A DNA stretch of 64,000 nt, taken from the NCBI GenBank assembly GCA_903822975.1, contig CAIJRD010000013.1, positions 1 to 64,000 on the forward strand. The letters run 5' to 3'. The position numbers and the translations under genes were made by a program. Source of the stretch: an uncultured Sinobacteraceae bacterium. Lineage in GTDB: Bacteria > Pseudomonadota > Gammaproteobacteria > Nevskiales > Nevskiaceae. Positions within the stretch are counted from its first letter, which is position 1, and each line of letters opens with the position of its first letter. A model generated the notes under the pieces. It did not search any database. It was not told the origin of the DNA and worked only from the letters and a program-made list of their open reading frames with translations. This document shows, in pieces, positions 9,699-19,346 of the stretch.

Positions 9699-11039
9699 AT
9701 GGCGAACGGAACCAGCGGTGCAGGCGGGATGATGCCGGACCTCTCCAAGATCGGAGAAGTGCGCAGTCGTCTGCTGTTCCTGCTCGGTGCCTTGATCGTC
9801 TACCGCATCGGCTCGTTCATCCCGGTGCCGGGAATCGATCCGGCCAAGCTGGCGGCGCTGTTCGACCAGCAGAAGGGCACCATCCTCGACATGTTCAACA
9901 TGTTCTCGGGTGGCGCGCTGCATCGTTTGTCGATCTTCGCACTCGGCGTCATGCCGTATATCTCGGCGTCGATCATCGTGCAGTTGATGGCCTCGGTGCT
10001 GCCTCAGCTGAAGGAACTGCGCAAGGAAGGCGAGTCGGGTAAGCGCAAGCTGACCATGTACACCCGCTACGGTACGCTGGGTCTGGCGACATTCCAGTCG
10101 ATCGGCGCGGCCCTTGCCCTCCAGAAGTCCGGTGTCGCGCTCGCGCCCGGCTTTGGCTTCGTGTTCACCGCGGCGATCGCGCTGATCACCGGCACCATGT
10201 TTCTGATGTGGCTGGGCGAGCAGATCACCGAGCGCGGTATCGGCAACGGTATGTCGATGATCATTTTTTCAGGCATCGTTGCCGGCATGCCGCGCGCCAT
10301 CGGCGCCACGGCGCAGCTGGTCAGCGAGGGCTCGCTGAATCCGATCGTCGTGATCCTGATCTTCGCGCTGGTGCTCGGCGTGACGACGTTCGTGGTCTTC
10401 GTCGAGCGTGCCCAGCGCCGCATCCCGATTCACCACGCGCGTCGTCAGCAGGGCCGCCGCCTGTTCGCCGCACAGACGCAGCATCTGCCGCTCAAGCTCA
10501 ACATGTCGGGCGTGATTCCGCCGATCTTCGCGTCGTCGATCATCCTGTTCCCGGCGACGGTCATCCGCTTCTTCGGTGACTCGGCGCAGGGCGGTTTCCT
10601 GCAGCGTGTTGCCAATGCGCTGTCGCCCGGCGAAGCGCTGTACACAGTGCTGTATGCGGCGCTGATCATCTTCTTCTGCTTCTTCTACACCGCGCTGGTG
10701 TTCGATTCGCGCGAAACCTCGGAAAACCTGAAGAAGTCGGGCGCATTCATTCCTGGCGTTCGCCCGGGCTTGATGACGGGCCGTTACATCGACCAGGTGC
10801 TGACGCGTTTGACCGTCGCCGGTTCGTTGTACATCACCGCCGTGTGCCTGGTGCCGGAAATCTTCGTCAACTATTTCCACGTGCCGTTTTCGTTCGGCGG
10901 CACTTCGCTGTTGATTACCGTTGTCGTGGTGATGGATTTCATGGCGCAGCTGCAAGCGCATCTGATGTCGCACCAGTACGAAGGCTTGCTGAAAAAGGCA
11001 AACCTGAAGTCGCTCAGCCGCGCCGGCTCCGCCCGATAA
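9699..11039 (+). CDS. secY: Protein translocase subunit SecY
   Basis: 446 residues (E. coli 443) with ten predicted membrane spans. SecY forms the channel for Sec export and membrane insertion, with SecE, SecG and SecA. Visible signatures are [14 protein letters not shown] near the N-terminus, the [20 protein letters not shown] segment, [18 protein letters not shown], and the last cytoplasmic region with [12 protein letters not shown] set the start at ATG 9699 because the protein then begins like the family; an upstream in-frame start would run into rplO. Confidence 0.97.
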   Translation: MANGTSGAGGMMPDLSKIGEVRSRLLFLLGALIVYRIGSFIPVPGIDPAKLAALFDQQKGTILDMFNMFSGGALHRLSIFALGVMPYISASIIVQLMASVLPQLKELRKEGESGKRKLTMYTRYGTLGLATFQSIGAALALQKSGVALAPGFGFVFTAAIALITGTMFLMWLGEQITERGIGNGMSMIIFSGIVAGMPRAIGATAQLVSEGSLNPIVVILIFALVLGVTTFVVFVERAQRRIPIHHARRQQGRRLFAAQTQHLPLKLNMSGVIPPIFASSIILFPATVIRFFGDSAQGGFLQRVANALSPGEALYTVLYAALIIFFCFFYTALVFDSRETSENLKKSGAFIPGVRPGLMTGRYIDQVLTRLTVAGSLYITAVCLVPEIFVNYFHVPFSFGGTSLLITVVVVMDFMAQLQAHLMSHQYEGLLKKANLKSLSRAGSAR

Positions 11040-11071
11040 GCGCGCCTTTAGTTTTTCGTTAGAGGTCTGTC

Positions 11072-11185
11072 ATGAAAGTCCGTGCTTCCGTCAAAAAGAT
11101 TTGCCGTAACTGCAAGGTCGTGCGCCGCAATGGTGTTGTGCGCGTGATCTGCAGCGATCTGCGCCACAAACAGCGTCAGGGCTAA
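11072..11185 (+). CDS. rpmJ: 50S ribosomal protein L36
   Basis: 37 residues, encoded by ATG 11072 to TAA 11185. The sequence begins [15 protein letters not shown] and carries the zinc-binding set Cys11, Cys14, Cys27 and His32, so this is the zinc-containing form. It closes the spc operon after secY, as in E. coli. Confidence 0.96.
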   Translation: MKVRASVKKICRNCKVVRRNGVVRVICSDLRHKQRQG

Positions 11186-11227
11186 GTAACAGTCGCGCGA
11201 GCGCTCGCTCGCCGACGCGTTATGACA

Positions 11228-11249
11228 TTGCCCGAGCGGCTTCGGGCAA
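11228..11249 (+). terminator. Hairpin after rpmJ
   Basis: TTGCCCGA (11228-11235) pairs with TCGGGCAA (11242-11249) around a six-base loop. Only a few pyrimidines follow (GACTTCCCC), so termination would be weak. It falls in the 249-bp gap between the spc and alpha operons, upstream of the rpsM promoter. Confidence 0.4.
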
Positions 11250-11356
11250 GACTTCCCCAGAAATCGGGAGTCACGCCAGGAATGCTTAATAGAGTTTAGA
11301 TTTCAAGAGTTTCGGAGCGATTAGCTCCCAGTACGCAGCAAACCAGAGGTTCCCGA

Positions 11357-11386
11357 TTGTAGGAGTGCCCGGATTTCCGCTACACT
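11357..11386 (+). promoter_or_regulatory. Promoter of the alpha operon (rpsM-rplQ)
   Basis: TTGTAG (11357-11362) and TACACT (11381-11386) are 18 bp apart and match sigma70 elements. Transcription would begin near 11393, leaving a leader of about 42 nt. In E. coli the alpha operon leader is bound by S4; whether this short leader does the same is not visible. Confidence 0.6.
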
Positions 11387-11434
11387 ATCCGGCTTCCTGC
11401 GTCACTTTCGTTTCAATCAAGAGAGATTCATCGC

Positions 11435-11794
11435 ATGGCACGTATCGCGGGCGTCAATGTCCCGGCCAATAAGCACACCGTGATCGCGATTCAGTCGATC
11501 TACGGCATCGGCGCAACTCGCGCCAAGAAGATCTGCACGGCCGCCAAGGTCAATCCCACGGTCGCGATCAAGACGCTGACCGAAGGCGAGCTCGATCTGC
11601 TGCGTGCCGAAATTGCCAAATACACGGTCGAAGGCGATCTGCGCCGCGAAGTGTCGATGAGCATCAAGCGCCTGATGGACATGGGCTGCTACCGCGGCCA
11701 GCGTCATCGCCGCGGTCTGCCGGTGCGGGGTCAGCGGACTCGTACCAATGCGCGCACCCGCAAGGGTCCGCGTAAAGCGATCCGTAAGACCTGA
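11435..11794 (+). CDS. rpsM: 30S ribosomal protein S13
   Basis: 119 residues (E. coli 118). It begins [18 protein letters not shown] and ends with [20 protein letters not shown], the tail that contacts P-site tRNA. First gene of the alpha operon here. GAGAGA upstream is the ribosome-binding site. Confidence 0.98.
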   Translation: MARIAGVNVPANKHTVIAIQSIYGIGATRAKKICTAAKVNPTVAIKTLTEGELDLLRAEIAKYTVEGDLRREVSMSIKRLMDMGCYRGQRHRRGLPVRGQRTRTNARTRKGPRKAIRKT

Positions 11795-11820
11795 TCACCG
11801 ATTAATTCAAGAAAGAATTC

Positions 11821-12213
11821 ATGGCCACTCCTGATACCGGCAAAACCCGCAAGCGCGTCAAGAAGAATGTTTCTGACGCCGTTGCGCATATCCACGCTTC
11901 CTTCAACAATACGATCGTCTCGATCACCGACCGTCAGGGCAATGCCTTGTCGTGGTGCACCGCCGGTTCGTGTGGCTTCAAGGGTTCGCGCAAATCGACG
12001 CCATTCGCAGCACAGGTTGCTGCCGAGCGCGCCGCCACTGCCGCGGCCGAGCATGGCGTGAAGAATCTGGAAGTTCGCATCACGGGCCCCGGCCCGGGCC
12101 GTGAATCGGCCGTGCGTTCTCTCAATGCGGCCGGTTTCAAGGTCACCAACATCACCGACGTGACGCCGATTCCGCATAACGGCTGCCGTCCGGCCAAGCG
12201 CCGCCGCGTCTAA
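11821..12213 (+). CDS. rpsK: 30S ribosomal protein S11
   Basis: 130 residues (E. coli 129). It shows [21 protein letters not shown], the [20 protein letters not shown] segment and the [13 protein letters not shown] end, all diagnostic. S11 sits on the platform near the mRNA exit. Confidence 0.98.
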   Translation: MATPDTGKTRKRVKKNVSDAVAHIHASFNNTIVSITDRQGNALSWCTAGSCGFKGSRKSTPFAAQVAAERAATAAAEHGVKNLEVRITGPGPGRESAVRSLNAAGFKVTNITDVTPIPHNGCRPAKRRRV

Positions 12214-12228
12214 GAGGAATTTTTAAAG

Positions 12229-12849
12229 ATGGCTCGTTACGTCGGTCCCAAGTGCAAACTCTCCCGTCGCGTCGGCATGGATCTCATGCTGAAGAGCCGC
12301 GGCCGCTCGCTCGAAACCAAGTGCAAGCTCGATACGCCGCCCGGCCAGCACGGCGCGCGCAAGCCGCGTCTGTCTGACTACGCGCTGCAGCTGCGCGAGA
12401 AGCAGAAGCTCAAGCAGATGTATGGCGTGCTCGAGCGTCAGTTCCGTAACTACTACCACAAGGCGACCAAGACGAAGGGTGCTACCGGCATCATTCTGCT
12501 GCGCCTGCTCGAGCAGCGTCTGGACAACGTCGTTTACCGCATGGGCTTCTCGGCAACGCGTGCAGAAGCGCGCCAGCTGGTCGGCCATAAGGGCATCCTG
12601 GTCAACGGCAAGCCGGTCAACATTCCGTCGTACAGCGTGCAGGTCGGTGACGTCGTCGAAGTCCGCGAGAAGTCGCGTACGCAGACCCGCATCGCCTCGG
12701 CGCTGTCGATCGCCGCACAGATCGGATTCCCGGAATGGGTCGAAGTGGACGAGAAGGGCTTCAAGGGCACCTTCAAGTCGCTGCCGGACCGCGAGCAGAT
12801 CGTGCCGGACATCAACGAGAACCTGGTCGTCGAGTTGTACTCCAAGTAA
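12229..12849 (+). CDS. rpsD: 30S ribosomal protein S4
   Basis: 206 residues, as in E. coli. The S4 RNA-binding domain is visible with [20 protein letters not shown] and [18 protein letters not shown]4 nucleates 30S assembly, affects fidelity, and in E. coli represses the alpha operon. N-terminal cysteines are few, so this is the zinc-free type. 74 bp separate it from rpoA. Confidence 0.98.
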   Translation: MARYVGPKCKLSRRVGMDLMLKSRGRSLETKCKLDTPPGQHGARKPRLSDYALQLREKQKLKQMYGVLERQFRNYYHKATKTKGATGIILLRLLEQRLDNVVYRMGFSATRAEARQLVGHKGILVNGKPVNIPSYSVQVGDVVEVREKSRTQTRIASALSIAAQIGFPEWVEVDEKGFKGTFKSLPDREQIVPDINENLVVELYSK

Positions 12850-12923
12850 TCGTCCGCTTCTCGGATCTTCCGGGAAGCTGCAAGTTCGCCGTGCACACTT
12901 GCGCGGCACCAATGAGGTAGATC

Positions 12924-13904
12924 ATGCAGTCTTCGATTTCCGATTTTCTCAAGCCGCGCGTCGTCGAAGTAGAACCGGTTTCCGCCAACCGGGCCCGCAT
13001 CACTCTGGAGCCGCTCGAGCGCGGTTTCGGTCATACGCTGGGCAACGCCCTGCGTCGCATTCTGTTGTCGTCGATTCCCGGTGCCGCGCTGACTGAAGCG
13101 CAGATCGAAGGTGTTGTGCATGAGTACAGCGCGATCGAGGGCGTGCAGGAAGACGTCATCGATATCCTGCTGAACGTCAAGAACGTTGCACTGCGCATGA
13201 GCGCGCGCGAAAGCGCCACGCTGAAGATTGAGAAGTCGGGCAAGGGTCCGGTCACGGCCGCCGATATCCAGCTCGATCATGACGTCGAAATCGTCAATCC
13301 TGATCTGGTGATTGCCAACCTCACCGGCGGCAAGCTCAGCATCACGCTGAAAGCAACCCGCGGCCGTGGCTATCAGCCGGCGGTGGTGCGTCAGGCGGGC
13401 GACGAAGAAGGTCGCACGATCGGCTCGTTGCAGCTCGATGCGTCGTACAGCCCGGTTCGTCGCGTCAGCTACAGCGTCGAGCGCGCGCGCGTTGAACAGC
13501 GCACCGATCTCGACAAGCTGATCCTCGACGTCGACACCAACGGCGGCATCGATCCTGCGGAAGCCGTGCGCATGGCCGCACGCATCCTGCGCGATCAGTT
13601 GTCGGTGTTTGTCGACCTCGAAGGCGAAGAAGAAACCGTCAGCGTCGCCGGCAAGCAGGATCTCAACCCGATCCTGTTCCGCCCGATCGACGATCTCGAA
13701 CTCGGTGTGCGTTCGACCAACTGCCTCAAGGCGGAGAACGTCTATTACATCGGCGACCTCGTGCAGCGCAGCGAGACCGAGCTGATGAAGACACCGAACC
13801 TCGGCAAGAAGTCGCTGAACGAGATCAAGGAAGCGCTGAAGACTCACGAACTCGAACTCGGCATGAAGCTGGACAACTGGTCCACGCCGAAAGTCGCTGC
13901 CTAA
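12924..13904 (+). CDS. rpoA: RNA polymerase subunit alpha
   Basis: 326 residues (E. coli 329). The N-terminal assembly domain contains [21 protein letters not shown] linker leads to the C-terminal DNA- and activator-binding domain with [20 protein letters not shown], which retains the Arg and Asn that contact UP-element DNA, and [19 protein letters not shown] 12924 follows AGGTAG. The gene sits between rpsD and rplQ as in other gammaproteobacteria. Confidence 0.98.
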   Translation: MQSSISDFLKPRVVEVEPVSANRARITLEPLERGFGHTLGNALRRILLSSIPGAALTEAQIEGVVHEYSAIEGVQEDVIDILLNVKNVALRMSARESATLKIEKSGKGPVTAADIQLDHDVEIVNPDLVIANLTGGKLSITLKATRGRGYQPAVVRQAGDEEGRTIGSLQLDASYSPVRRVSYSVERARVEQRTDLDKLILDVDTNGGIDPAEAVRMAARILRDQLSVFVDLEGEEETVSVAGKQDLNPILFRPIDDLELGVRSTNCLKAENVYYIGDLVQRSETELMKTPNLGKKSLNEIKEALKTHELELGMKLDNWSTPKVAA

Positions 13905-13937
13905 GAATTACGTTGTTGAATTGGCGGGAGCCAAACC

Positions 13938-14324
13938 ATGCGTCATAAAGTTGCCGGCCGTCGTCTCGGTCGTACCACCAGCCACCGCAAGGCGGATTTT
14001 CAGAACATGACGGCGTCGCTGATCCAGCACGAGCTGATCCGCACGACCGTGCCGAAGGCCAAGGAGCTGCGCCGTTTCGCCGAGCCGCTCATCACGCGTG
14101 CGAAGAACGACAGCGTCGCCAACCGTCGCCTGACGTTCGATCGCCTGCGCAACCGCGATGCGGTGCAGAAGCTGTTCAATGTGCTCGGCCCGCGTTACCA
14201 GGGTCGTCCCGGCGGCTATCTGCGCATTCTGCGCTGTGGCTTCCGTCCGGGCGACAGTGCACCGATGGCTTATGTGGAACTGGTGGATCGGCCTGAAGCT
14301 GCGACCGCCGCAGCCGCGGAATAG
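13938..14324 (+). CDS. rplQ: 50S ribosomal protein L17
   Basis: 128 residues (E. coli 127). It begins [19 protein letters not shown] and ends with the MAYVELVDR signature plus a short Ala-rich tail. It is the last gene of the ribosomal block; a strong terminator follows 16 bp after the stop. Confidence 0.97.
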   Translation: MRHKVAGRRLGRTTSHRKADFQNMTASLIQHELIRTTVPKAKELRRFAEPLITRAKNDSVANRRLTFDRLRNRDAVQKLFNVLGPRYQGRPGGYLRILRCGFRPGDSAPMAYVELVDRPEAATAAAAE

Positions 14325-14339
14325 TCTGGTAGGGTTCTT

Positions 14340-14369
14340 AAAAAAGCCGGCTTAAAGCCGGCTTTTTTA
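14340..14369 (+). terminator. Bidirectional intrinsic terminator
   Basis: An A-run and GCCGGC (14346-14351) pair with GCCGGC (14357-14362) and a six-T run. The matching A-run on the left makes it work on both strands, so it can end both the alpha operon and the minus-strand gene that stops at 14391. Confidence 0.85.
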
Positions 14370-14390
14370 TGTCGATTCGTCGTTGCAGCG

Positions 14391-15704
14391 TCACATCTTG
14401 TTGATGCCGCAATCCTGATTGAAATCGCCAATTGCTGCAATCAAGCTACCTATGGCCTGCTGCTCAACTTTGTCGAGGTAGGGATTCCACACATCCGCAA
14501 TCAGAACCGAACGCACGTGTTCGCTCCGATTCCACGCAGCGTGTTCGAAGGTATCGTCGAAGATGACGACTTGGCCTTCCTTCCAGACGTGCATTTCTCC
14601 GCCTACGCTCAGGGCACAGTCTTCTGGAATGACCAATGGCAGATGCACGACAAGACGTGCGTTGGTAACGCCACGGTGCGGTTTGATTTCAGTTCCGGGC
14701 CGCAGCACTGAAAACAGGCTCTCCGGTGCGTGATCCCGGATTCGGGTCAAAGGGAGCGCATCCAGAGCGGCCAACGTTAATGGGCTCTGCGTTCCATGCG
14801 ATTCAAGCAGGATGCCGTGGCGATAGAAGAAATACGTATCCCAGGCTCGTGTTGGCGAGGTGCCTCCAAGGTAGTCGGGAATCCGGTCGGTTGCGATATC
14901 GTGGAATGGATCGAGTTTTTCACCCGATGCCAAGACCGCCGAAAGTTCTGCACGAATGTCCGCCGTTTTAAGTTCAAGCTCCGCGACCCAATCGAATTTC
15001 TGTGGATCGAAATACGGGTGTGTTGGTAGCTCTGGAATATAGAGAAACGACGGGCGCTGCCGATCATCCTGGTAGCTTGGTGCCACGTCCAACAGATACA
15101 TCGAAAGTGCGGCCTCGACCCTAGTAAGCGTGTCTCTCCCGTAAGTGGCTCGAAGTGGCTCGAGGCAGCGGGAGAATAGCTCGCGCCTTCCGGCGACGAC
15201 ATAAGCAGTCGCATGAGCAACCAGTTGGCGTTGCCATGGTGGCGTGGTCTGCAAGTCGCGCCACTGTCCTTTCAATTGCGCAGCGACCAAGGCGCCGAAA
15301 TAGTTGACCAAGGCGCCGTGGCTATTTCCCATCCTCGCCAGCGTGTCGCCCAGCAACAGACGAGCGATGTAGTGATCGGGCGCCAGCTTCAAGGCGTCGC
15401 GAAACTCGATCAAAGCCTCATCCAGCTGGTTGGCCTGCAAATGCACGAGGCCTCGGCTACGTCGCAAAACGCTATCTCCAGGCTTCAGCTGAATTGCCTG
15501 CTCCAACAGCTTCAGTGCATCGGACTTTTGTCCGCGCGCTAGCAACTGCATGGACAGAAAATTCGTTGCCTCCGTCTCGCCTGGAATTCGGTCGAGCACA
15601 GCGCGATAGATCCGTTCGGCTTGCGCGAAATCTCCTTTGTCGAGCAGCGCGCGCGCGCCTTCGAGTTGAGCGAGCGCCGCTTCGCCACCAATGCCCGGAC
15701 TCAC
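14391..15704 (-). CDS. TPR protein with aspartyl/asparaginyl beta-hydroxylase domain
   Basis: 437 residues. The first 150 or so form tetratricopeptide repeats (for example AERIYRAVLDRIPGETEA, LKLLEQAIQLKPGDSVL, ALIEFRDALKLAPDHY). The last 180 form a beta-hydroxylase domain of the AspH type: His343 in IKPHRG, His388 in FEHAAWN and Arg398 are the expected iron and 2-oxoglutarate contacts. Such enzymes hydroxylate Asp or Asn side chains in proteins, peptides or siderophores. The start is GTG at 15704 without a clear ribosome-binding site; no upstream start exists. It faces the TonB receptor divergently. Substrate unknown. No signal peptide, so it is cytoplasmic. Confidence 0.88.
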   Translation of the reverse strand: MSPGIGGEAALAQLEGARALLDKGDFAQAERIYRAVLDRIPGETEATNFLSMQLLARGQKSDALKLLEQAIQLKPGDSVLRRSRGLVHLQANQLDEALIEFRDALKLAPDHYIARLLLGDTLARMGNSHGALVNYFGALVAAQLKGQWRDLQTTPPWQRQLVAHATAYVVAGRRELFSRCLEPLRATYGRDTLTRVEAALSMYLLDVAPSYQDDRQRPSFLYIPELPTHPYFDPQKFDWVAELELKTADIRAELSAVLASGEKLDPFHDIATDRIPDYLGGTSPTRAWDTYFFYRHGILLESHGTQSPLTLAALDALPLTRIRDHAPESLFSVLRPGTEIKPHRGVTNARLVVHLPLVIPEDCALSVGGEMHVWKEGQVVIFDDTFEHAAWNRSEHVRSVLIADVWNPYLDKVEQQAIGSLIAAIGDFNQDCGINKM

Positions 15705-16306
15705 GAGATCGGACTCGTCAGTCGGGGAGAATTAAGAGTGCAGGCTTGGGCTCGTAGGAAATTGGTCATGAGTGATTTTATCGCTAACCCAAGTGTGCGG
15801 AGTTCGACGTCGAGTCAGAAATCACGACGCCTGAACCGGTGCTTGCAGGTCAGCCGAAATCGAATAGCGACTCGAACCTGAAACGTTTGCCACGAGGCAT
15901 CCGTTGCCGACGAAGACTTACCAATACTTCGGAGTCAAATGCCCCGCGACTTTGAAAAGGCTTCAGGCTTCATCGACGGTCTGCAATCGATTTATGACCA
16001 GCTCGGAAGGTTGGCTCGGAAGTTGCCGATCACATCGACATTGAGGCTCTGCGCTGAAAGCACTGATAGACACCAAAGAAACGGCACAACGGCAATCGCC
16101 GGAGATCGCTTAACGTCTATAAACGAAGCAAGATTGCTCGATTTGTGAAGGACATAGACGCCATATTTAAAAAAGATTGAACTTTTCCGACTGGTGCTTG
16201 ACGCTGCTTTCAACTAGGGCTTATTCTCGAAAGCGTCACGTCCAAGATGCAGCAAGTAATAGTGCACTTGGTCGTCTACCAACTTTAGTTTTAGGGAGAT
16301 TTTCGA
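15705..16306. other. Divergent intergenic region before the TonB receptor gene
   Basis: 602 bp without a convincing gene. Base composition is more AT-rich than the neighbours. It contains an inverted repeat, CGTCTAT at 16114-16120 and ATAGACG at 16154-16160, and AT-rich promoter-like stretches near 16143-16170. It must hold the promoters of both divergent genes; none is strong enough to assign. Confidence 0.5.
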
Positions 16307-19252
16307 ATGAAATTGAGTGTCGAAGGACAACTTCGGCGGGCCGTGTGGGGGCTGTGCGCTGTTGGTTCAGTAGGCGCCGCGATCAGCTCACCAGCCGCTC
16401 TTGCGCAGCAAAGTGGTGATGCGACTCAGCTGAAGGGTGTTGAAGTTACCGGAAGCCGCATCCGTCGTGTGGATACGGAAACGTCCAATCTGGTGCAGAC
16501 ACTCGATCGCAAGCAGATCGAAGCAACCGGTGCGACGACGCTCGGAGAACTGATCCAAGCCATTCCTTCGGTTACTGGTGCGCCGCTGTCCGCAACGGCC
16601 AACAATAACGGCGGTTCGATCACCGGTGGTGGTGGCAGTTACGGTGGCGGTGGTTCGGTCGACATTCGTGGTTTGGGTCCCAAGCGCACGCTCTTGCTGC
16701 TCGACGGCCAGCGCTTGAACAACAACGATCCTGATGCCATTCCGGCCAACATGATCGAGCGCATCGAAGTGTTGAAAGAGGGTGCCGGTTCAACTTACGG
16801 CACCGACGCCATCGGCGGCGTCGTCAACTTCATTTCGCGCAAAAACTTCAGTGGTCTCGAGGCCGTGGGACAGTTCGGAAAGACCCAGCGCAACGACGGT
16901 CAGACGACCGGTGCGAGCATCACCTGGGGCTCGAGCGGCGCGAAGTACAAGGCCGTATTCGGCCTTAACTACAACGACCAGCGCGAGATTCGTGCAACGT
17001 CGCGCTACGCAACCGCGAATCCTGCGGGCCTCGCCTATGGCGCAATTACCAATGGCGCCTTCTCGTCGAGTCGGGCACCTGGCGGGCGATTTACCCTCCC
17101 CGGCACGTCGCCTACCGCAATTGCTTTGGATTGCAATGGAAAGCACGATGGCTCGGCCGCAAGCGTCACGCTGAAAGCCGGAGCAACCGGAACTTCTCCG
17201 TCTGACTACCGCTGCTTCGTCAACAACTTTGGAGCAGGCGGTGATCGCTTCAATTACCAGCCTTATAACCTCGATCTCGATCCGTCGCGCCGCGAGTCTC
17301 TGTTCGGCACCGGCTCGTACAAGTTCAACGACTCGGTCAGCTGGTACGGACAAGGTTTCTTCGCCCACACGCAATCGACCCGCAAGTTGGCGCCGGAACC
17401 CTTCGATATTTCGACAATTGCCGGTATCTTCCCGACACTTGGCGCGCCCGTCATTTCCAAGGACAACATTTACAACCCGTTCGGCGTAGACATCACGTCT
17501 TACGCAAAGCGGTCTGTGGATGCCGGCGCGCGAGAGCTCGATTACAACGTCGATCAGTGGCAGGCAACGACGGGTCTCAAAGGCGTGCTGTTCGATCGCT
17601 TCCAGTGGGATCTGGCTTACAACTATGGCCGTCTCGACCTGTCGAATCCGAACCGGGGCTACCTCGACTTTTCAAAAGTCTTCCAGCAGCTCGGCCCTTC
17701 GTTTATCGACGCCCAAGGCGTTGCGACCTGCGGCACCGTTGCCAACCCGATTCTGAATTGCACGCCGGTCAACATATTCGGGACGACCGGCAACACGCTC
17801 GCCGGACTCTCGACGGTCGTCAATGACGTCACGGTGCAGGATGAACAGGATTTCACGTTCAATGTGAGTGGTGACCTGTTCAATCTTCCGGCAGGAGCAG
17901 TTGGTGTAGCGGCAGGTGCTGAATACCGTTCGCTACATTTGGATTCGATTGCCGATGGATTGCAGCAGGAGTATCAGCTATCGGAGGCCAACTTCAAGGA
18001 GACCAGCGGCGGCTATAACGTTCGCGAGGCCTACGCTGAAGCCGAAATTCCGCTGGTCAAGGATCTGCCGGGCGTTAAGAGCTTCATGCTGAATGTCGGC
18101 GTGCGTTACTCGGACTTTTCGAGCTTCGGTAGCAATGTCGCGGGCAAGTATGCATTCGAGTACCGCCCGATCGATGATCTGATGTTGCGCGCGACCTATT
18201 CGGACACCTTCCGTGCGCCGACGACTGGCGAGCTTTTCGGTGGTGCTACGCAGTCGGCTCCCGCGTACACAGACCCCTGCCTCGATTCGAGCGGCGTGGC
18301 GACAGCAGGTACGATTGCCGGGCACAACAAGGCCTGTAACGGTGTGGCGATCGGTTCCACCCAGCCAAACACCCAGGGCAATGGAAACGCCATCGGCAAC
18401 CCCAATCTGAAACCGGAAAAGGGTTATTCCACAGACTTTGGCTTGGTCTTAAATCCTTCAATCTACAAACCGCTCACCATTACGCTGGACTACTATCATT
18501 ACACGTTGAAACAGGCGATCAGCAGCATCTCGCTTAATGAAGTATTGAATGCGTGCTACGCAAGCGATAGCTCTGCCTATTGCGGAACTGCGCCGGACGG
18601 TACGCCGTACTTTACTCGCGTCAACGACAGCAGCAACCCAGCTGCGCCGACGACTTCGATCGCCAACGCTACGCTGCCGTCGCTCAACAGCTTCTCCCTG
18701 TATCAGAATGGCTGGGATGGTGAGGTCAAGCTCGACTATCGCAATGTTCGAGTTGCAGGGAACGATATCGGCAACTTCGACTTCGGGGTCAACCTGACGT
18801 ACATCAATAAGTTCGAAGTCAAGGTATTCGATCCTGCGTCAGGAGAACTGGTTGACGACGCGTCGGTTGCGGGAACCTATGATTTCGCAGATACGGGAGT
18901 CGTTGCACCGCGCTTCAAGGGCTTGGGTTTCTTGTTCTGGTCGCTGGGTCCGGTCTCGGTGTCGGTTGAGGACCGGTACATCGGTAACCTCAAGATGAAT
19001 CACGACGACCTCTCAGCGCCTCCTTCGCCGACTGCTGGCGCACCGTACAACTCCGGTTATGCCAACTACGTCGATCTGGCCGGTACGTACACTGTGAAGC
19101 CGATTAATACCTCGTTCACCGTAGGTATCAACGATCTGTTTGACGATGGCATCCAAAGAACCTTCGACTCGACCAGCGCCGGCGCACCGAATCCGGTGTA
19201 CGACGTTCGCGGCCGGAATTTCTACGGCAAGGTGACTGTCCGCTTCAAGTAA
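16307..19252 (+). CDS. TonB-dependent outer-membrane receptor
   Basis: 981 residues. A signal peptide ends near SSPAALAQQ (residue 35). The plug domain follows with VEVTGSRIRR, TTLGELIQAIPS, VDIRGLGPKRTLLLLDGQR, MIERIEVLKEGAGSTYGTDA and IGGVVNF, all standard for this class. A 22-strand barrel fills the rest, with RATYSDTFRAPTTGELF and PNLKPEKGYSTDFGL. TonB energy drives uptake of a large ligand through such receptors. The final residues are VTVRFK, so the usual terminal aromatic residue is followed by a lysine. AGGGAG at 16293-16298 marks the start. A strong terminator follows. The ligand cannot be read from sequence; nearby hydroxylases and sulfotransferases hint at a modified peptide or metabolite. 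Confidence 0.95.
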   Translation: MKLSVEGQLRRAVWGLCAVGSVGAAISSPAALAQQSGDATQLKGVEVTGSRIRRVDTETSNLVQTLDRKQIEATGATTLGELIQAIPSVTGAPLSATANNNGGSITGGGGSYGGGGSVDIRGLGPKRTLLLLDGQRLNNNDPDAIPANMIERIEVLKEGAGSTYGTDAIGGVVNFISRKNFSGLEAVGQFGKTQRNDGQTTGASITWGSSGAKYKAVFGLNYNDQREIRATSRYATANPAGLAYGAITNGAFSSSRAPGGRFTLPGTSPTAIALDCNGKHDGSAASVTLKAGATGTSPSDYRCFVNNFGAGGDRFNYQPYNLDLDPSRRESLFGTGSYKFNDSVSWYGQGFFAHTQSTRKLAPEPFDISTIAGIFPTLGAPVISKDNIYNPFGVDITSYAKRSVDAGARELDYNVDQWQATTGLKGVLFDRFQWDLAYNYGRLDLSNPNRGYLDFSKVFQQLGPSFIDAQGVATCGTVANPILNCTPVNIFGTTGNTLAGLSTVVNDVTVQDEQDFTFNVSGDLFNLPAGAVGVAAGAEYRSLHLDSIADGLQQEYQLSEANFKETSGGYNVREAYAEAEIPLVKDLPGVKSFMLNVGVRYSDFSSFGSNVAGKYAFEYRPIDDLMLRATYSDTFRAPTTGELFGGATQSAPAYTDPCLDSSGVATAGTIAGHNKACNGVAIGSTQPNTQGNGNAIGNPNLKPEKGYSTDFGLVLNPSIYKPLTITLDYYHYTLKQAISSISLNEVLNACYASDSSAYCGTAPDGTPYFTRVNDSSNPAAPTTSIANATLPSLNSFSLYQNGWDGEVKLDYRNVRVAGNDIGNFDFGVNLTYINKFEVKVFDPASGELVDDASVAGTYDFADTGVVAPRFKGLGFLFWSLGPVSVSVEDRYIGNLKMNHDDLSAPPSPTAGAPYNSGYANYVDLAGTYTVKPINTSFTVGINDLFDDGIQRTFDSTSAGAPNPVYDVRGRNFYGKVTVRFK

Positions 19253-19288
19253 GGCTGCAAGCCGGGCCCGTTAAACGGGTGCGGAATC

Positions 19289-19327
19289 GGGGCCTTCGTG
19301 CAAACTGCACGAAGGCCCCTTTTTTTT
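19289..19327 (+). terminator. Strong intrinsic terminator after the TonB receptor gene
   Basis: GGGGCCTTCGTGC (19289-19301) pairs perfectly with GCACGAAGGCCCC (19307-19319) around a five-base loop, followed by eight T. It separates the receptor from the next gene, whose start lies just 20 bp further on, so the next gene depends on leaky read-through or a promoter inside the receptor gene. Confidence 0.9.
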
Positions 19328-19346
19328 GATCAATGCGAGCAGATGT

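Noticed and set aside
12534-13847. Minus-strand reading frame of 437 codons across rpsD and rpoA
   Set aside because: Antisense shadow; no family pattern, and both real genes are certain.
15939-16148. Short plus-strand frame in the receptor promoter region
   Set aside because: No ribosome-binding site, no protein-like pattern, and it overlaps the region that must hold promoters.
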